A stretch of 64,000 nucleotides of DNA, from the NCBI RefSeq assembly GCF_003254395.2, contig NC_037639.1:14303037-14367036 (forward strand), given 5' to 3'. The stretch is from Apis mellifera (taxonomy: Eukaryota; Arthropoda; Insecta; Hymenoptera; Apidae). The notes under the pieces were generated by a model. The model was not told the DNA's origin, did no database searches, and saw only the letters and a program-made list of their open reading frames with translations. Below, piece by piece: positions 22,890 to 35,902 of this stretch (positions within the stretch are counted from its first letter, which is position 1; every line of letters starts with the position of its first letter). The translations under genes were made by a program, and so were the position numbers.

Positions 22890-22904
22890 CTGAAAGAAAA
22901 TTCG
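22890..22904 (-). promoter_or_regulatory. Splice acceptor before tetraspanin exon 1
   Basis: On the minus strand a T-rich tract ends in CAG at 22892-22890, immediately followed by sequence open in the exon 1 frame. It looks like a real 3' splice site and means that transcription starts further right. No matching upstream exon could be picked out. Confidence 0.55.
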
Positions 22905-23200
22905 TTCCAGGATTAGAGGATTTTTATTTCCTTTTTTTCTTCTTCGTCCACGAAATTCCACCCCCTTCGGTTTTATCTCAAATAGACTGTTGGGGGGAGA
23001 TGGATGGATATGCGTTGGGGAATTGTAAGCAGATCCATCCTCGAAGGTCCCTGGCCACCGGCCAGGGGACACCGCGCGAGGGAAAAATCCGGATAGATTT
23101 CGTTCCTTATACTTGACTGATATCCGTTTCTCGAGATCCTTCCTGTTCGCAATTCGCGCCAACTTCCATTTTCGAGATTCGGTATACTCGCGTACGAAGG
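22905..23200. other. Unique block just upstream of exon 1
   Basis: GC-richer sequence between the exon 1 acceptor and a long array. No promoter elements or exon could be identified with confidence. Confidence 0.4.
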
Positions 23201-25330
23201 CTTTGAAAACCTCGAGAATACTTTATTGTAATCGAAACAAATAGGGTAAAGGGAAGTTTCGAATTACGAGCGAGTGAAAAGGATTGTCGAGGAATTGAAT
23301 AGTATATGGAGGAGAAGAATTTACGATCGAAGAAGTAACTTTTTCGCTTTGATATTTTTATTGTAATTAAAATAAGTAGAGTATAAGTAAAAGATTCTGT
23401 CGAATTACGAGCAATTGAAATTGTCAACAAATTGAATAAAAACTTACGATTAAAAAATCTGAAAGTAACTTTTCCACGTGAAATTCGATTTAAAAGATTG
23501 ATCATATACGTGAGACGAAAATTTTGAGACTTTATTAATTAAAAAGAAGTAATAATAAAGGTACTCTTGAATTACAAGCAAATGAAGAATATCAAAAAAT
23601 TGAATAATATATGGTGGAAAAGGATCAAAGAAGTAACTTCTTCGTTTTGATATTTTATTATTTAATTAAAATAAGTAGAGTATAAATATAGTAATAAGTA
23701 AAAGATACTGTCGAATTACGAGCAATTGAAATTGTCAAGGAATTGAATGATATATGGAAAAGAAAAGAACTTCCGATCGAAAATTTTGAGACTTTATTGT
23801 AATTAAAACAAGCGTAGTAATAAAAGGTATTATTGAATTATAAGAAATTGTGAAGGAATTGAATATATGGTGGAAAAAGATTTACGATCGAAGAAGTAAC
23901 TTCTTCACTTTGATATTTTATGTAATTAATAAAATTATGTATAATTAATAAATTTATGTAATTAAAATAAGTAGAATATAAGTAAAAGATACTGTCGAAT
24001 TACGAGTAATCGAAACTGTCAACAAAAAGAATAATATATGACAAAAAAAGATTTACGATCGAAGAAGTAACTTCTTCACTTTGATATTTTTATTGTAATT
24101 AGTAGAGTATAAGTAATTATAGTAATAAATAAAAGATACTGTCGAATTACAAGCAATCAAAACTGTCAACAAAAAGAATAATATATGACAGAAAAAGATT
24201 TACAATCGAAGAAGTAACTTCTTCACTTTGATATTTTTATTGTAATTAAAATAACTAAACGTAAAAGATACTCGAATTACGAGCAATCGAAACTATCAAC
24301 AAAAAGAATAATATATGATGACGGAAAAAGATTTACGATAGAAGAAGTAATTTCTTCACTTTGATATTTTTATTGTAATTAAAATAAGTAGAAATAAAAG
24401 ATACTGTCGAATTATGAGCAATCAAAACTGTCAACAAATTGAATAATATATGGTGGAAAAGAACTTGCGATCGAAAATTTTTAGATTTTATTGTAATTAA
24501 AAGCGTAGTAGAAGTAATAAAAGGTAATTGAATTATGAGCGAGTGAAACTGTCAAGGAATTGAATAGTATATGGTGAAAAAGAATTTACCATCGAAGAAG
24601 TAACTTTTTCACTTTGATATTTTTATTGTAATTAAAATAACTAAACGTAAAAGATACTCGAATTACGAGCAATTGAAACTGTCAACAAAAAGAATAATAT
24701 ATGGCGGAAAAAGATTTACGATCGAAAAAGTAACTTCTTCACTTTGATATTTTTATTGTAATTAAAATAACTAAAAGTAAAAGATATTCGAATTACGAGC
24801 AATCGAAACTATCAACAAAAAGAATAATATATGACGGAAAAAGATTTACGATCGAAGAAGTAACTTCTTCATTTTGATATTTTATTGTAATTAAAATAAA
24901 TAAAGTATAAGTAAATGAGCAATTGAAACTGTCAACAAATTGAATAAAATATAAAGATTTACGATCAAAGAATCTGAAAGTAACTTTTCCACGTGAAATT
25001 GGATTTAAGAGATTGATCATATAGTGACATGAAAATTTTGAGACTTTATTGTAATTAAAAATAAGTAATAATAAAAGGCACTCTCGAATTACAAGCAAAT
25101 GAAGAATATCAAGAAATTGAATAATATATAATGGAAAAAGAATTACGATTGTGATGGAAAGGGATCGAAAAACCCGGAAGCAACTTCTTTGCGCGAATAT
25201 TTGAGATCGATCATTTTGATACGATAACTTTGAGAATTTGTCGTAATTAAAACAAGTATAGGTGAAAGATACTGGATCGAATTACGAGCGAGTGAAAAGA
25301 AATTGAATGGTTAACGCGTGACGACCAAGG
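23200..25330. repeat. Long tandem array, basic unit about 130-150 bp
   Basis: At least a dozen copies share GAAGAAGTAACTTCTTCACT, TTGATATTTTTATTGTAATT, AAAAGATACTGTCGAATTAC, GAGCAATTGAAACTGTCAA and GAATAATATATGG. Anchor copies lie near 23325, 23620, 23893, 24061, 24209, 24340, 24595, 24725 and 24858. At the ends units pair into a longer 270-290-bp period that carries a second variant (GAAAATTTTGAGACTTTATT). It is the longest array in the window and lies 0.3 kb upstream of exon 1. Confidence 0.92.
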
Positions 25331-25580
25331 ACTTGCGATCGAAGAATCCGGAAGTAACTCGTTCAAAGGGATTGGAAGAAAAAGCGGTGCGAGTCGAGGA
25401 GGCATCGTCCTCGCCAAGGCGTTCGATCGATCGCGTCTCTCTCTCTCTCTCCCTTCGTTCCATCCCTTTTCTGCTCCGATAACCCTTTTTCCTTATATTG
25501 GTCGCGTGCACGAAATCGGTCGCCGCTATCTTCGTCACGGTTCGACCTCTTTCCGTACTTTGCCTCCTTTCCTGAAATTT
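25331..25580. other. Short spacer between two arrays
   Basis: GC-richer unique sequence with a CT-repeat near 25436-25451. Nothing else was recognised. Confidence 0.4.
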
Positions 25581-26850
25581 CTTTCGATTATCGCTCATCA
25601 GTTTGAATATGAAGTTTCTTTCACGCGTTTTCAATTAACACGTCTTCATACGAATGATTTTTATATCTGTCGTTTAATTTCCTCGAAAATTTTCTTCGAT
25701 AATCTTTCGATAGATCTTTATGATACCGCGACATAAAAAAGCTTGAATGATTTTTATAGTTTCCTCGTGAAATTTCTTTCACGTATTTCACATAAACCTT
25801 TATGAGATGATATCGTAACGTTAAAAATCGAATGATTTTTATATCTATTTGGTTTCTTTGACGATCTTTCGATTAACATCGTGCCTTCCATCGTGCATTG
25901 AACGATTTCTATATTTACTAGATTTAATTTCTTTGCAAAATTTCTTTATAAAATTTCGACGTGTTTTCGATTAAACTTGCCTCTATCGTAATATCATAAC
26001 GTTAAAAATCGAATGATTTTTATATCTATTTGGTTGCTTTAACGATCTTTCGATTAACATCGTGCCTTCCATCGTGCATTGAACGATTTCTATATCTACT
26101 AGATTTAATTTCTTTGCAAAATTTCTTTATAAAATTTCGACGTGTTTTCGATTAAACTTGTCTCTATCGTGATATCACAACGTTAAAAATCGAATGATTT
26201 TTATATCTATTTGGTTTCTTTGATGATCTTTCGATTAACATCGTGCCTTCCATTGTGCATTAAACGATTTCTGTATCTACTAGATTTAATTTCTTCGTAA
26301 AATTTTTTCGACGTGTTTTCGATTAAACTTGCCTCTATCGTGACATCAAAAAGTCGAATAATTTTTACATCTATTTAGTTTCTTTCCAACTTTTTTGACG
26401 ATCTTTCGATTAACACGTGCATTGAACGATTTCTATATCTACTAGATTTAATTTCTTCGTGAAATTTCTTTAAAAATTTTCGACTAAATCTACTTTTATC
26501 GTGACGCATTAAAAATCGAGTGATTTTTACATCTGTATTTAGTTTCCTTCTAACCATTTCGTTCTTTCGATTGGCACACCTTCCATCGTGCTATTACAAC
26601 AAAAATTGAAAAGTTTAAATGATTTCCTCTCTTTTTCGATAATCTTTCATTATGATATCGAAAAGCAGCTCGAATGATTTCTACATCCACGATTTAATCT
26701 CTTCAACGCGTTTAAAACTTTACAGCGACGTTAAAAATCGTACAATTTTCACTATCTATTTAATTTTCTTCTTTCGATTAACACTCCTTTCATATCGTAC
26801 ACTGACATAGATTCCTGTTAGAAAAGCAACTTAAGCTTCTATCTATATCC
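25581..26850. repeat. Degenerate tandem array, core unit about 180 bp
   Basis: Copies are marked by AATCGAATGATTTTTATATC, GATCTTTCGATTAACATCGT, GCATTGAACGATTTCTATAT and CTAGATTTAATTTCTT, with TTTTCGATTAAACTTG between them. The best-preserved three copies run from about 25830 to 26370 at a 180-bp period; the flanks are more decayed. The unit is unrelated to the array to its left. Confidence 0.88.
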
Positions 26851-28111
26851 ACTTTTCTTTCCTCTCCTTTCCATTAGCGCATCCATCGAAAAACGCGTCG
26901 TTGATCGCTCACGAATTTTCTCGAATCGGGAGATCCGGGCGGTGAATTCGTTTGAAAAGCAGAGGGCGCGTGAAATGGAAACGGGCAGGATCGGTTCACG
27001 GCCGATAACGAGCCGCCAAGAATTAATTAGAGAGCGTACGCCGGCTTTATTTACTCGCCGCTAATTGCGTTCCCCCAATTAGAGCGTAACCGATCGGGGA
27101 ACAATTCGCCTCCAAGTTGGCGCGATTCCTTTTTTCGGCAGGGCTTGGATTTCGCGGCTTGCCAAGGGTTCAGCTTCTTTCTCCTTCCCTCCCCTCCCTG
27201 ATGTACAAACGAGGAAGGATATAAATGGCGGGCTAACGAGAGGGACTAACGAAGGAGAGGAAGCGCGAGCCGAATAAGGAGGAAAGACCACGACGGGAGA
27301 AACCCTTGGAGGAGGAGGAGGAGGCCGTGAAATTAAATGGGTGTGACCCGTCTCTCGTCGCGTGGGCGATGAAAGAAAATTTTTAAACGCCCGTTTCGGA
27401 TATTTTAACACGCGCGATGACTAATTTCAGCCCGTGTAAAAGTTTCAACGAGGAATGGAAAATTCAAGTCGAAAAGAGCGCTTCATTCAATTTTAATTCT
27501 TAATGCTCGAGAGAGAGAAGCTCGGTTAATTGCTCGTTTATCTTTTTTACCACGCAGATTTTTCTTTCGCGAGGTTACTTAAGAGTACGATCTCTGAGAG
27601 TAATGAAGTTGGAGGTTTTGGATTTAGATAGATAGAATGGATACGATTCTCTTGTCGATTTGTCAATACAAATGTCAATTTGTTCAATCTATGTATCTTG
27701 CTCTTCTTCTGGACGCAAAAACTTGTAATATTTTTAATTGTAGATATATTAATGTTATAGTTTATATTTTAATAAAATTGTAATTTTATTCTTTTCATTT
27801 CTGTTTAAGTATTTTCTATTTTATTTTAACTTATATTATTACACGTTTTATTTTTCTGTATATTTGTAAATTTTTTTATATATTGATATTTTTAAAATAA
27901 TAAATGCGACAACTTACTACATAGATTTTTATTAAATCTCTCCAAACGATAAAAACGCGGTACATTTGCGAATAAATTCCTTGGATCTTCATCTCTTTAC
28001 TATTCGAAGCGTGTATAAAATCGTATTACCCGTTGCTTAATGTAAGACATTCGTCAAGAATTAACTCTTTAACTGCAGCACTCTAAATCTTAATCTTAAC
28101 CGATCGCTTTA
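26851..28111. other. Unique sequence, CpG-rich then AT-rich
   Basis: The left part (26880-27420) is CpG-rich with a GGA repeat at about 27309-27323. From 27600 it becomes AT-rich. No exon was recognised. Confidence 0.4.
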
Positions 28112-28660
28112 AACAAAATAAAAAAAAAATATTTTATTAAAATCAAATCACAATACTCTTAGAATATGATCATCGCCAAAATGTTCAAAATATTTATTGA
28201 TTTCAGAGACAATAATTGTCACAAATTATTCATCAAAATATTTAGAGAGAAAATTATTCATATTCTTCAGACTCTTACATCAAAATTAATTGTTTATATA
28301 GATCTGTAATTAAAGAGTTAAAGAGAATAGCTCACTTTATTTGTTTCCAGAGAATAGAATTAGTCGAGATAGTCGAGACACGAGAAATTTCTAAACGAAA
28401 AAAAAAAAATATTTTATTAAAATCAAATCACAATACTCTTAGAATATGATCATCGTCAAAATGTTCAAAATATTTATTCCGAGACAATAATTGTCACAAG
28501 TTGTTCATCAAAATATTTAGAGAGAAAATTATTCGTATTCTTCAGATTCTTGCATTAAAATTAATTGTTTATATACACCCGTAATTAAAGGAGAATATTC
28601 GTTTATTCGTTTCCAGAGAATAGAATTAGCCGAGATAATCGAGACACGAGAAATTTCGCG
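28112..28660. repeat. Two-copy tandem duplication, about 281-bp unit
   Basis: Copy 1 starts at about 28112 and copy 2 at about 28393. Both begin with A-rich sequence then TATTTTATTAAAATCAAATC, continue through CTTAGAATATGATCATCG and GAGACAATAATTGTCACAA, and end in CGAGACACGAGAAATTTC. Close similarity indicates a recent event; copy 2 has short deletions. Confidence 0.93.
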
Positions 28661-31430
28661 CCAATACACTTTTCCCTACGCGAAGAAGGATAAAAGCTAG
28701 CAAAAGTTCGCTGGCAAGTATCGTTACGATTCCTCTGCCGTGGAACAAAGATGTGGAACAAAGATGCGGAACAACACTGTTTTCCGCGTGTGATGAAAAA
28801 CTGTCGAGAGTCGAAGAGAGTGAAAAAGAGAGGAGGGAGAGGCAAACTTGTCGCTTCCGCTCGGAAACGCACGCATAATACTTTTCCACGAATGAATTCC
28901 GCTTCTGGAATATGTGTTTAACCCTTTAAGAGATACTCGAATGGTGAGTCTCTCGGTTTCACTATCGGTTCGACGCGATAACTCGAGAGGCGACGCTTGG
29001 ATCGATGCGGCAAACATTTATTTTTGTTCGACTTTTTTAAAATATCGCTCTTCACGTGTAATCTTATAATAATAATATCGAATGGTTAGGTGTTTTTTTT
29101 TATCGACGATTGCGGATTGAACTATATTTTCGAGTTTGTTAGTAATGGGAATAGAAATATTATTTTGTAATAAAAATAGAACACAATAGTGAGATTAATT
29201 AGAAGAGAAAATGAGATTTGATTTTTCGTTATCGAATAACGAAATTATGTTTATTCGTTGAGAAATTGAGGATAGAGAGAAGGAAAATAAGAATAGAGAT
29301 GTGTGAGAAGAATATAGAATGTGAGAACACTTATTAAGATTGTAAAGTTTGCTCTCGATAAAATAAGAAACGCGAAACACATCGAACGATATATACTTGC
29401 CCTAACAAACCCCAAGGAAGCATCTTGATGATCAGATATTTCAATAAAACTTCGATATTCGACAAATTTTCCTTCTTTACACAATAAAGATACACAATAT
29501 ATTACAACATAAAACGTTAATTTTATACGTTAATTCGCGCGTGAAATCATTTCAAGTTGGTTAAGAAATTGAACGGAACGGGCGCGGGAAGAAATCATCT
29601 ACAGTTCGGTTCGTTCGGCCGAGCGAAAAAAGGCAGGGGGAGTACAAAAGGTGCTTAAACGTGGTCAAGTTACGAGATAAGCGAGCGGCGCGAGTATCTC
29701 GACGTGTTCAGGCACGGGGAGGGGGGGGGGCTCGTCCCCCCCCTCGTTCGGGCGAGGAAGATCGGCGCGGGATAAGGGACGAAAACGAAGGCTAACGAGA
29801 TACAAATGTACGTATGTTGGCGATAATGGGCGTGAAAATAATCGATGGAGGTATGGAGAGAGAAAAATTTCGTTGTGCCACGCGCCGGATACGGCCCTTC
29901 TGTTAACCCACGTGCCAACCACGGCAACCATCTCGGGCTACACCTTTCGACACCCACGCCTAAAAGTAAACGACCCACGTTCGCGCTCGATGACGCACCT
30001 ACTATACCGTTTCGTATACGTGTGCGTGTTTGTTTGTTTGTTTTTCAACCGCACGAGAAATAAATCGGGACATATAGGACACGTAGGATTTATCTTCCAC
30101 TTTCCACGCAGACTTATGCCACTCGATCGATCGATTCCCTTCTTTCGCGAAATATTCCCTTAAAATTTCACACAAAACAACAATATAGACGAATTTTCTT
30201 TCTTTACGTACATAAATATACGTAAAATATTACATAAAATATAAAAGTTAATTCGAATATACGTGAAATCATTTTAAGTTGAAATTCGCAATTTCTCGCA
30301 ATTTTATCGATTTAAAAATAGCGAAACCAATGACAGAGAGAATGGAAAATGGAATTCCATATCTTTTTTTCTTTGCTACCTCGCAAGAGCCGCGTTTAAT
30401 TCGTGGCCAGGCGACACGGGCGCGTAAGCCGTGTCTATCGAAAACCATGTCTCATATAATATATCAGCGACGACATCGGTGCTGTCGTTCGATCCCTTCC
30501 CATCAATTTGCCGCAGTGCCGTGTTCCCAGCATAGACATATCCTCATTTATCCCAATGTCCTACACACCAACAACCCGAGCCAATTTGCTAATCGAGCCA
30601 ATCATCCAATCGCATTAACCTTGCCGGCCATTCAGGGAGGCCCCTTTTTATTGGACGGTTCCTGGCGGCAGGTTTCGCATTTTGCAAACGACACACACAC
30701 AGTGTGTCCACACCGATGTGTATGGATCCTCCAAGGTGTCGAACGATCCCTCGGCGGATTTGAAGGGGGGGAACGTTTACGTTACACTGTTTTATCGATC
30801 GGTCGATCGATCGATCCACAAGCGCCGTTAAAACGCCTTCGAAACGAAAATGCCGGTCACACGTGGCGCGTCGCCACCTCACCCAAGCCTTCATTATCCG
30901 CCTTGCGGACCGGAGAGGAACTTCGAAACGACGAGGGAGGGGAAGGAGGGCGACCTCGAGGTAGGTCGTTTTAATGACGAGAAACCGTGACGGAATCACA
31001 CCGTATCACACGGATGATACGGTGTATCGCGTCGAGAATATAAAAAGGGATTGTTTCCTCCCATCGATCGTTTCGTGGTCGTAATTTCGAACCCCTTCAT
31101 CCCTTTCTTTCCATCTCGTGGAATTCTCCGCCCCCCTCCGTGAAATTTCTTCGAATAAAGACGAAACGCAGCAGGGATGTATCGGTTAAGTCTACCCGAT
31201 CGGAGGGGAAGGGGATTTCCTTTTAACTCGCAAACAAGTCTTGGAGAGAATTTTTCCATTCGGAATGGAGAGGGGAAAGGAAAGGAAACGTTCTTTGAAA
31301 ATAGGTATTTCCACCTCTTCTTTCTTTCTACCTCGATCGAGCCATACGTAGATAAATCATACGTTTGAGAGAGGAGGGGAGGGAGAAGTTTGAAAAGAAG
31401 CGTGCACACAGACGTTTAGCCATCTCTTTT
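28661..31430. other. Unique sequence, partly CpG-rich
   Basis: GC-richer at 29560-30160 and 30380-31200, with a G-run/C-run pair at 29720-29743. A 231-codon frame at 30279-30974 begins at a TTG, has no family resemblance or splice sites, and is not called as a gene. A perfect hairpin at 30998-31025 is listed separately. Confidence 0.4.
30998..31025. other. Perfect inverted repeat, 11-bp stem and 6-base loop
   Basis: ACACCGTATCA at 30998-31008 and its exact complement TGATACGGTGT at 31015-31025. It could form a tight hairpin or be a dyad binding site. There is no A/T-tract or other context to assign a role. Confidence 0.6.
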
Positions 31431-32330
31431 CTATCATTCTTCTAATGGATGTTGCGTGGGTTGTTCGTCGACCAACTCTTGCCATCACGTTTAGATTAGG
31501 TTAGGTTAGTCTCCGACTCTTGAGATTAAATTAGTCTTACTTTCGAAAGAGTATACAATATATCTCTATCGGATATAGCAAAGAGCAACTCGTAGGTTTA
31601 ATTAAGTTGAGTCTGTTCGAACAATAAGTTAATGTAATACCAATCTCTATTTATTTTCTATCACTCATGGCAGATTCGTGTAGATTAGATAAATCAAGAT
31701 GAATTAATTTCGAAAAGAAGGAATAATACCGATTTATTTTTCTCTTTTGTTCCAATGAATGTTACAAAGGCCAACTATTTACTAATAGAATTCGACGAAA
31801 AAAACGAATCTCTGCTTTTCACTCTACACAAAGAACAATTCATGGTATCGCGTATAGATTAGGTTAAGTCTCCGATAAATCAAAGAGAGAATTTCGCATT
31901 TATTGACTTTCTTTTCTTTTTTTGTTCTACTGAATGTTATAAAGTTACAATTATTTATATATATCAAATAAGCAAAATAAATTAATTTCTGATTTTTGCT
32001 TTTTTTTCTATTGCTCTAATAACTATTATAAAGATATTTAATTCATAGGATTTGATAAAAAATCTCTATTTATTTTCTATCACTCTAATACACATCGCAA
32101 AGAGCAATTCAAAATCGTATTAAGTTTTTGATAAATCAAAAGAAAAATTTCACATATACTTCTTATTTTTGTTCTAATAAATATTACAAAATTTTATATA
32201 TTCATAAGCATCACGTAAATTAAGTTAGTTTTTAATTCCTACTAGATTTGTTTTATTTTTCTATTTCCCTAATGGATATTACAAAGGCCAGTTATTTAAT
32301 TAACTCATAGGATTTAATTGAAATCGCTCG
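31430..32330. repeat. Highly degenerate tandem array
   Basis: Recurring phrases TTGTTCTAATGAATGTTACA, AAGGCCA.TTATTTA, TCTCTATTTATTTTCTATCA, GCAAAGAGCAA, TAGATTAGGTTA and GATAAATCAA occur in the same order several times with heavy decay. The period is irregular, about 150-240 bp. The first copy contains a short TTAGG run at 31494-31509. Confidence 0.7.
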
Positions 32331-35300
32331 TTAAGCATTCTTCAATTTTTCAATTACGACGACTGTGGGTTTCTTCCGCGTATAATACGTTTATTTTAAG
32401 AAAACAAAAAAAAAAATCACGAGATCGACTCGATATCAATTTTATTACCGCGCTCGATTCGAGCGCAGGTTGCACCCAACTGGAGGCGTCGGAACGGCGG
32501 GGAAAAAGCTCGACGGGGGGACCAGCCGGGAAGAACGAGCACAGTCGGCCCACGCCATCCGCCTCTGCGTGCAATCGCCGCGTGCAAATCTCCGCAATAG
32601 AAAATTGGATAATAGTGCGGTTCCAGCCTAGGAATAAACGGAATCCGGTGCTCGGCTAGGTTATCGTATTCAGATTTTCTGCCGAGCTCGTTTCGAATTT
32701 TTCCCTCCCTCGCTTCCTCGGCGAGAACGATCATCTATCCGACGCAAGATCTGTTCGCGATTTTGCAACGTGCCGGTGTTTATCTTATACTTAGCACGAT
32801 TTAACGCTCGGCGAAGGAAAGCATATAAATCGAGAAGGTTCGAGAGTGGTCGTGAAATTCGATGGCCTCGCGTAACCGTTTCGCCTTGCCAACAATTTAT
32901 TTTTTTTTGTATGTTTTCTAAATTCTTATTTATCTAATAAATAACATATATAATAATAATAATAGTAATAAATTATTGGCGAGAAGAACATTTTCTTCGT
33001 TGCATAATTTCAAAAATCAATCTAATCTTACCTGTAAGATTGTTTAGAATCATTTCGAATAAATTCGAAACTTCGAGAACACACTTCTCCACTTGACTCG
33101 GGAATAAGAATAATAACTGGATAATATCACCGACGATCCTTATGAATTTACGAATTTCGAGTCGATCCACGAACTTGTTAACCTCAAACAATCGGAATTT
33201 CCTTTTTCCATCGTGTCGAAGGATAGAGGCACACGTTTCATTTTCAAGCAGCGAGGAACTAGCGAGAGACTTACCGTTTAACGTAGCATCTTGCGCGACC
33301 CGAGGAACACGTAATTAACGCGTATAAACCGACCATGGCCCGGAATAAAGAGGCCTGGCCAAACGGCGTGCACGAAGCAACAACCATCTTACGTATACGG
33401 AACATTGCGACGAAGTTATTTATCGCGTTATTACGGTGGATATCGTCCTGCCGCCTGGTGGAAATAACACGAGGCATTTAAAGGATCGTAACGGACACTC
33501 GTTTCGTCTTTACGTCGCTTCCTCCTCTCCCCTCAACTTTCTTCGGGAATTACGGTTTACCGGGTTGTTACGCATGCGCATACACACTGGTAAAAATTCT
33601 TCGCGACACGCCAATCCAGTATAGATAGACTTACTAGGAGATTGTTTTCATATATTTATCTCTCGTTTATATCTCGTTGTTTTTTCCAATCGGTTTTTGG
33701 ATAACATTCGAATTTTTGTTTCGCCAAGTGTGGTTGGAGTGGGTGGATACGAGGTGTTCGAAGTGATTTAGAATATTTTTCAAATCTAAATATATCGAAA
33801 TATATTGAAATTTAAAACGTGAATAAGTGGTGCATTATAGAGTTCACGATTTCCTCAAACGTGAAGCTTCTCTTATAGGAAAAAGAGTCCAAAATCAAAT
33901 GGATTTCGTTCGTCAAAATTAAAAAAACGGTGAAAAAACAGAGCGAAAGAGGAAAATGAAAATACATGGCAGAATCATAGTTACAATTAATATCTCGACC
34001 GATTGAACATATTTTCCTTTGTCGTTTCTCAGTTTTCATTAAAAATACGCGATAAAACTAGCAGGCCCACCAACCTGTTTCGATATCATCGATTCGTTTC
34101 CACGTTTCTACGCGTTAATTATTCGAGTCCAGTGTGTGTGCAACACGCGTAATGATTTTTGCCACGAAAAAAACGTCGATAAAGCTCGCAAGGCCATATG
34201 TTCGATAAAAAAAAAAGGTATCCCAGTCGTTTCCCTGTTTTCTTTACCGCGCTATAAATTTATTCAACCGAATCGATTTTACGTTAACCAATAAAACGTC
34301 ACCACTCTCGAATAATCGAATAAATTTTCCCCGTATATCCCACAATCGTGAAAATCCTTTTCCAATAATAGGCGAATAATTTTTCACGAGAGAGAGAGCG
34401 AGAAAAGAGGTGGCGTATCGACATAAAAAAGAGTTTACTTGTGCCAGAACAAATAAAAGTTTTCGTATACACAGTTTTATCAAATCGAACGATTCAACGA
34501 CTCGGAAAAACTCGTTGACTGGTTAATGCGTTCTCGATCGTCGGTGGCCGACGATATGATCGAATTAACCGCAATTTGGTAACCGACCGATAAATCGACC
34601 GACGTTCAACGAGCACGGATTTTCCGGATTTTCATCCCGTCGAATCCATCTACGAATAAACTCGCGCGCATAACCTAACTTTTTCCATACACGTTTCCTA
34701 TATCGCGTACGTATCTCTCGTCACTCTTGAAACGAGAAATGGATATCGAAACGGATATAGACATTTTTAAACAAAAGTATCTCGAAAGTATCTTTCCTCA
34801 ATCGATTCGTTATAACGGTCGACTCGCAATCAATCGAGTCGAAAGTTGATTAATATAAATATATATATATATATATTATCTAAAATAAACATCGAAGAGG
34901 TTATCTAAATAAGCTTTTAACGGATAAAGAATATAAATGATACGAAGGCAGAGAGGGAAAGAAAGAGAGAGTCGTAGTACTACGCGACTATCTGCGTGGG
35001 CGGGGAAGAAAAATGTGGTCGGGAAGGAGCGAGCCTCGGGCGGCGACGTCTTGATTACGAGAGAACCGGATCGAGCGAGAGAGTTAAAGCGGCACAACCT
35101 TCCATATTCCAACGGTCCAATATACTTAATCGATACGGAACGATTCGTTCCTACGATTGAGAACGTACAACGCGACCGAAGGCGCGTCGATCGATCATCC
35201 ATCGACGAGATGAGCGCTCTCGTCGCCTTCTTATTACATAACCTCAAACAAGAGCGTCGAAAATTGGCGCATTAAACGCGTACTTAATGGATACGCGTTT

Positions 35301-35902
35301 TCATTCGTTTTACGTTTAAACGTTTAAAGCGTTAATAAATTAAATTAATAATTTGCCATTGTTGAGAATTTCGATACAACGCGATCTAAAATACGTTTAT
35401 ATCGCGGTCGAAGTGAAGATTCGGTTTTCCAATCGATTCAAGGAAAGTTTCGAACGAGGGAAAATTATTTCCTCCCGATCAACGCGAATTGATTGTAATC
35501 GAGAGAAGAAGTGGGGGGAAGGAGGCGTAAGGATCGATTCTTGGGAGGGGGGAAGGAAGGAGCGCGTGGCGGAAGGAAAGTGGCGGGAACTGGGAACAAT
35601 ATCCGGCGATGGGAGAAATTCTCGTGGACGTGGGTACGGAGTGGGGGGGACACGAAGCCGCACAACTGCGCCGCGGGATACGATAAGTGGTAATTTAATT
35701 AAAGTGGTGGCGGGCACCGCTTATACTTGTTAAATAATCGTCACTCGGTAATTAGGGAAGGGCACCGAGCACGGAGGAGAGGGGAGGGGAGGGGGGAAAC
35801 TTGTAATTTCACTCGCGCGTTTTAATCTAGCTGCGTGCGCGTCTCTGCCCCGGTTCAATTAGAAAAATGGTCGGGGTTGCATCGTTGCTGGTGCATCGTC
35901 GT
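32331..35902. other. Unique sequence, mixed composition
   Basis: CpG-rich at 32450-32720 and 34960-35900, AT-rich around 32900-33100. It contains a (TA)n run at about 34859-34876 and G-rich tracts at 35510-35660 and 35775-35800. No gene was recognised. Confidence 0.4.

Noticed and set aside
30279..30974. 231-codon plus-strand open frame
   Set aside because: It begins at TTG, not ATG. Composition changes along it follow local base composition, no family is recognised and no splice signals fit.
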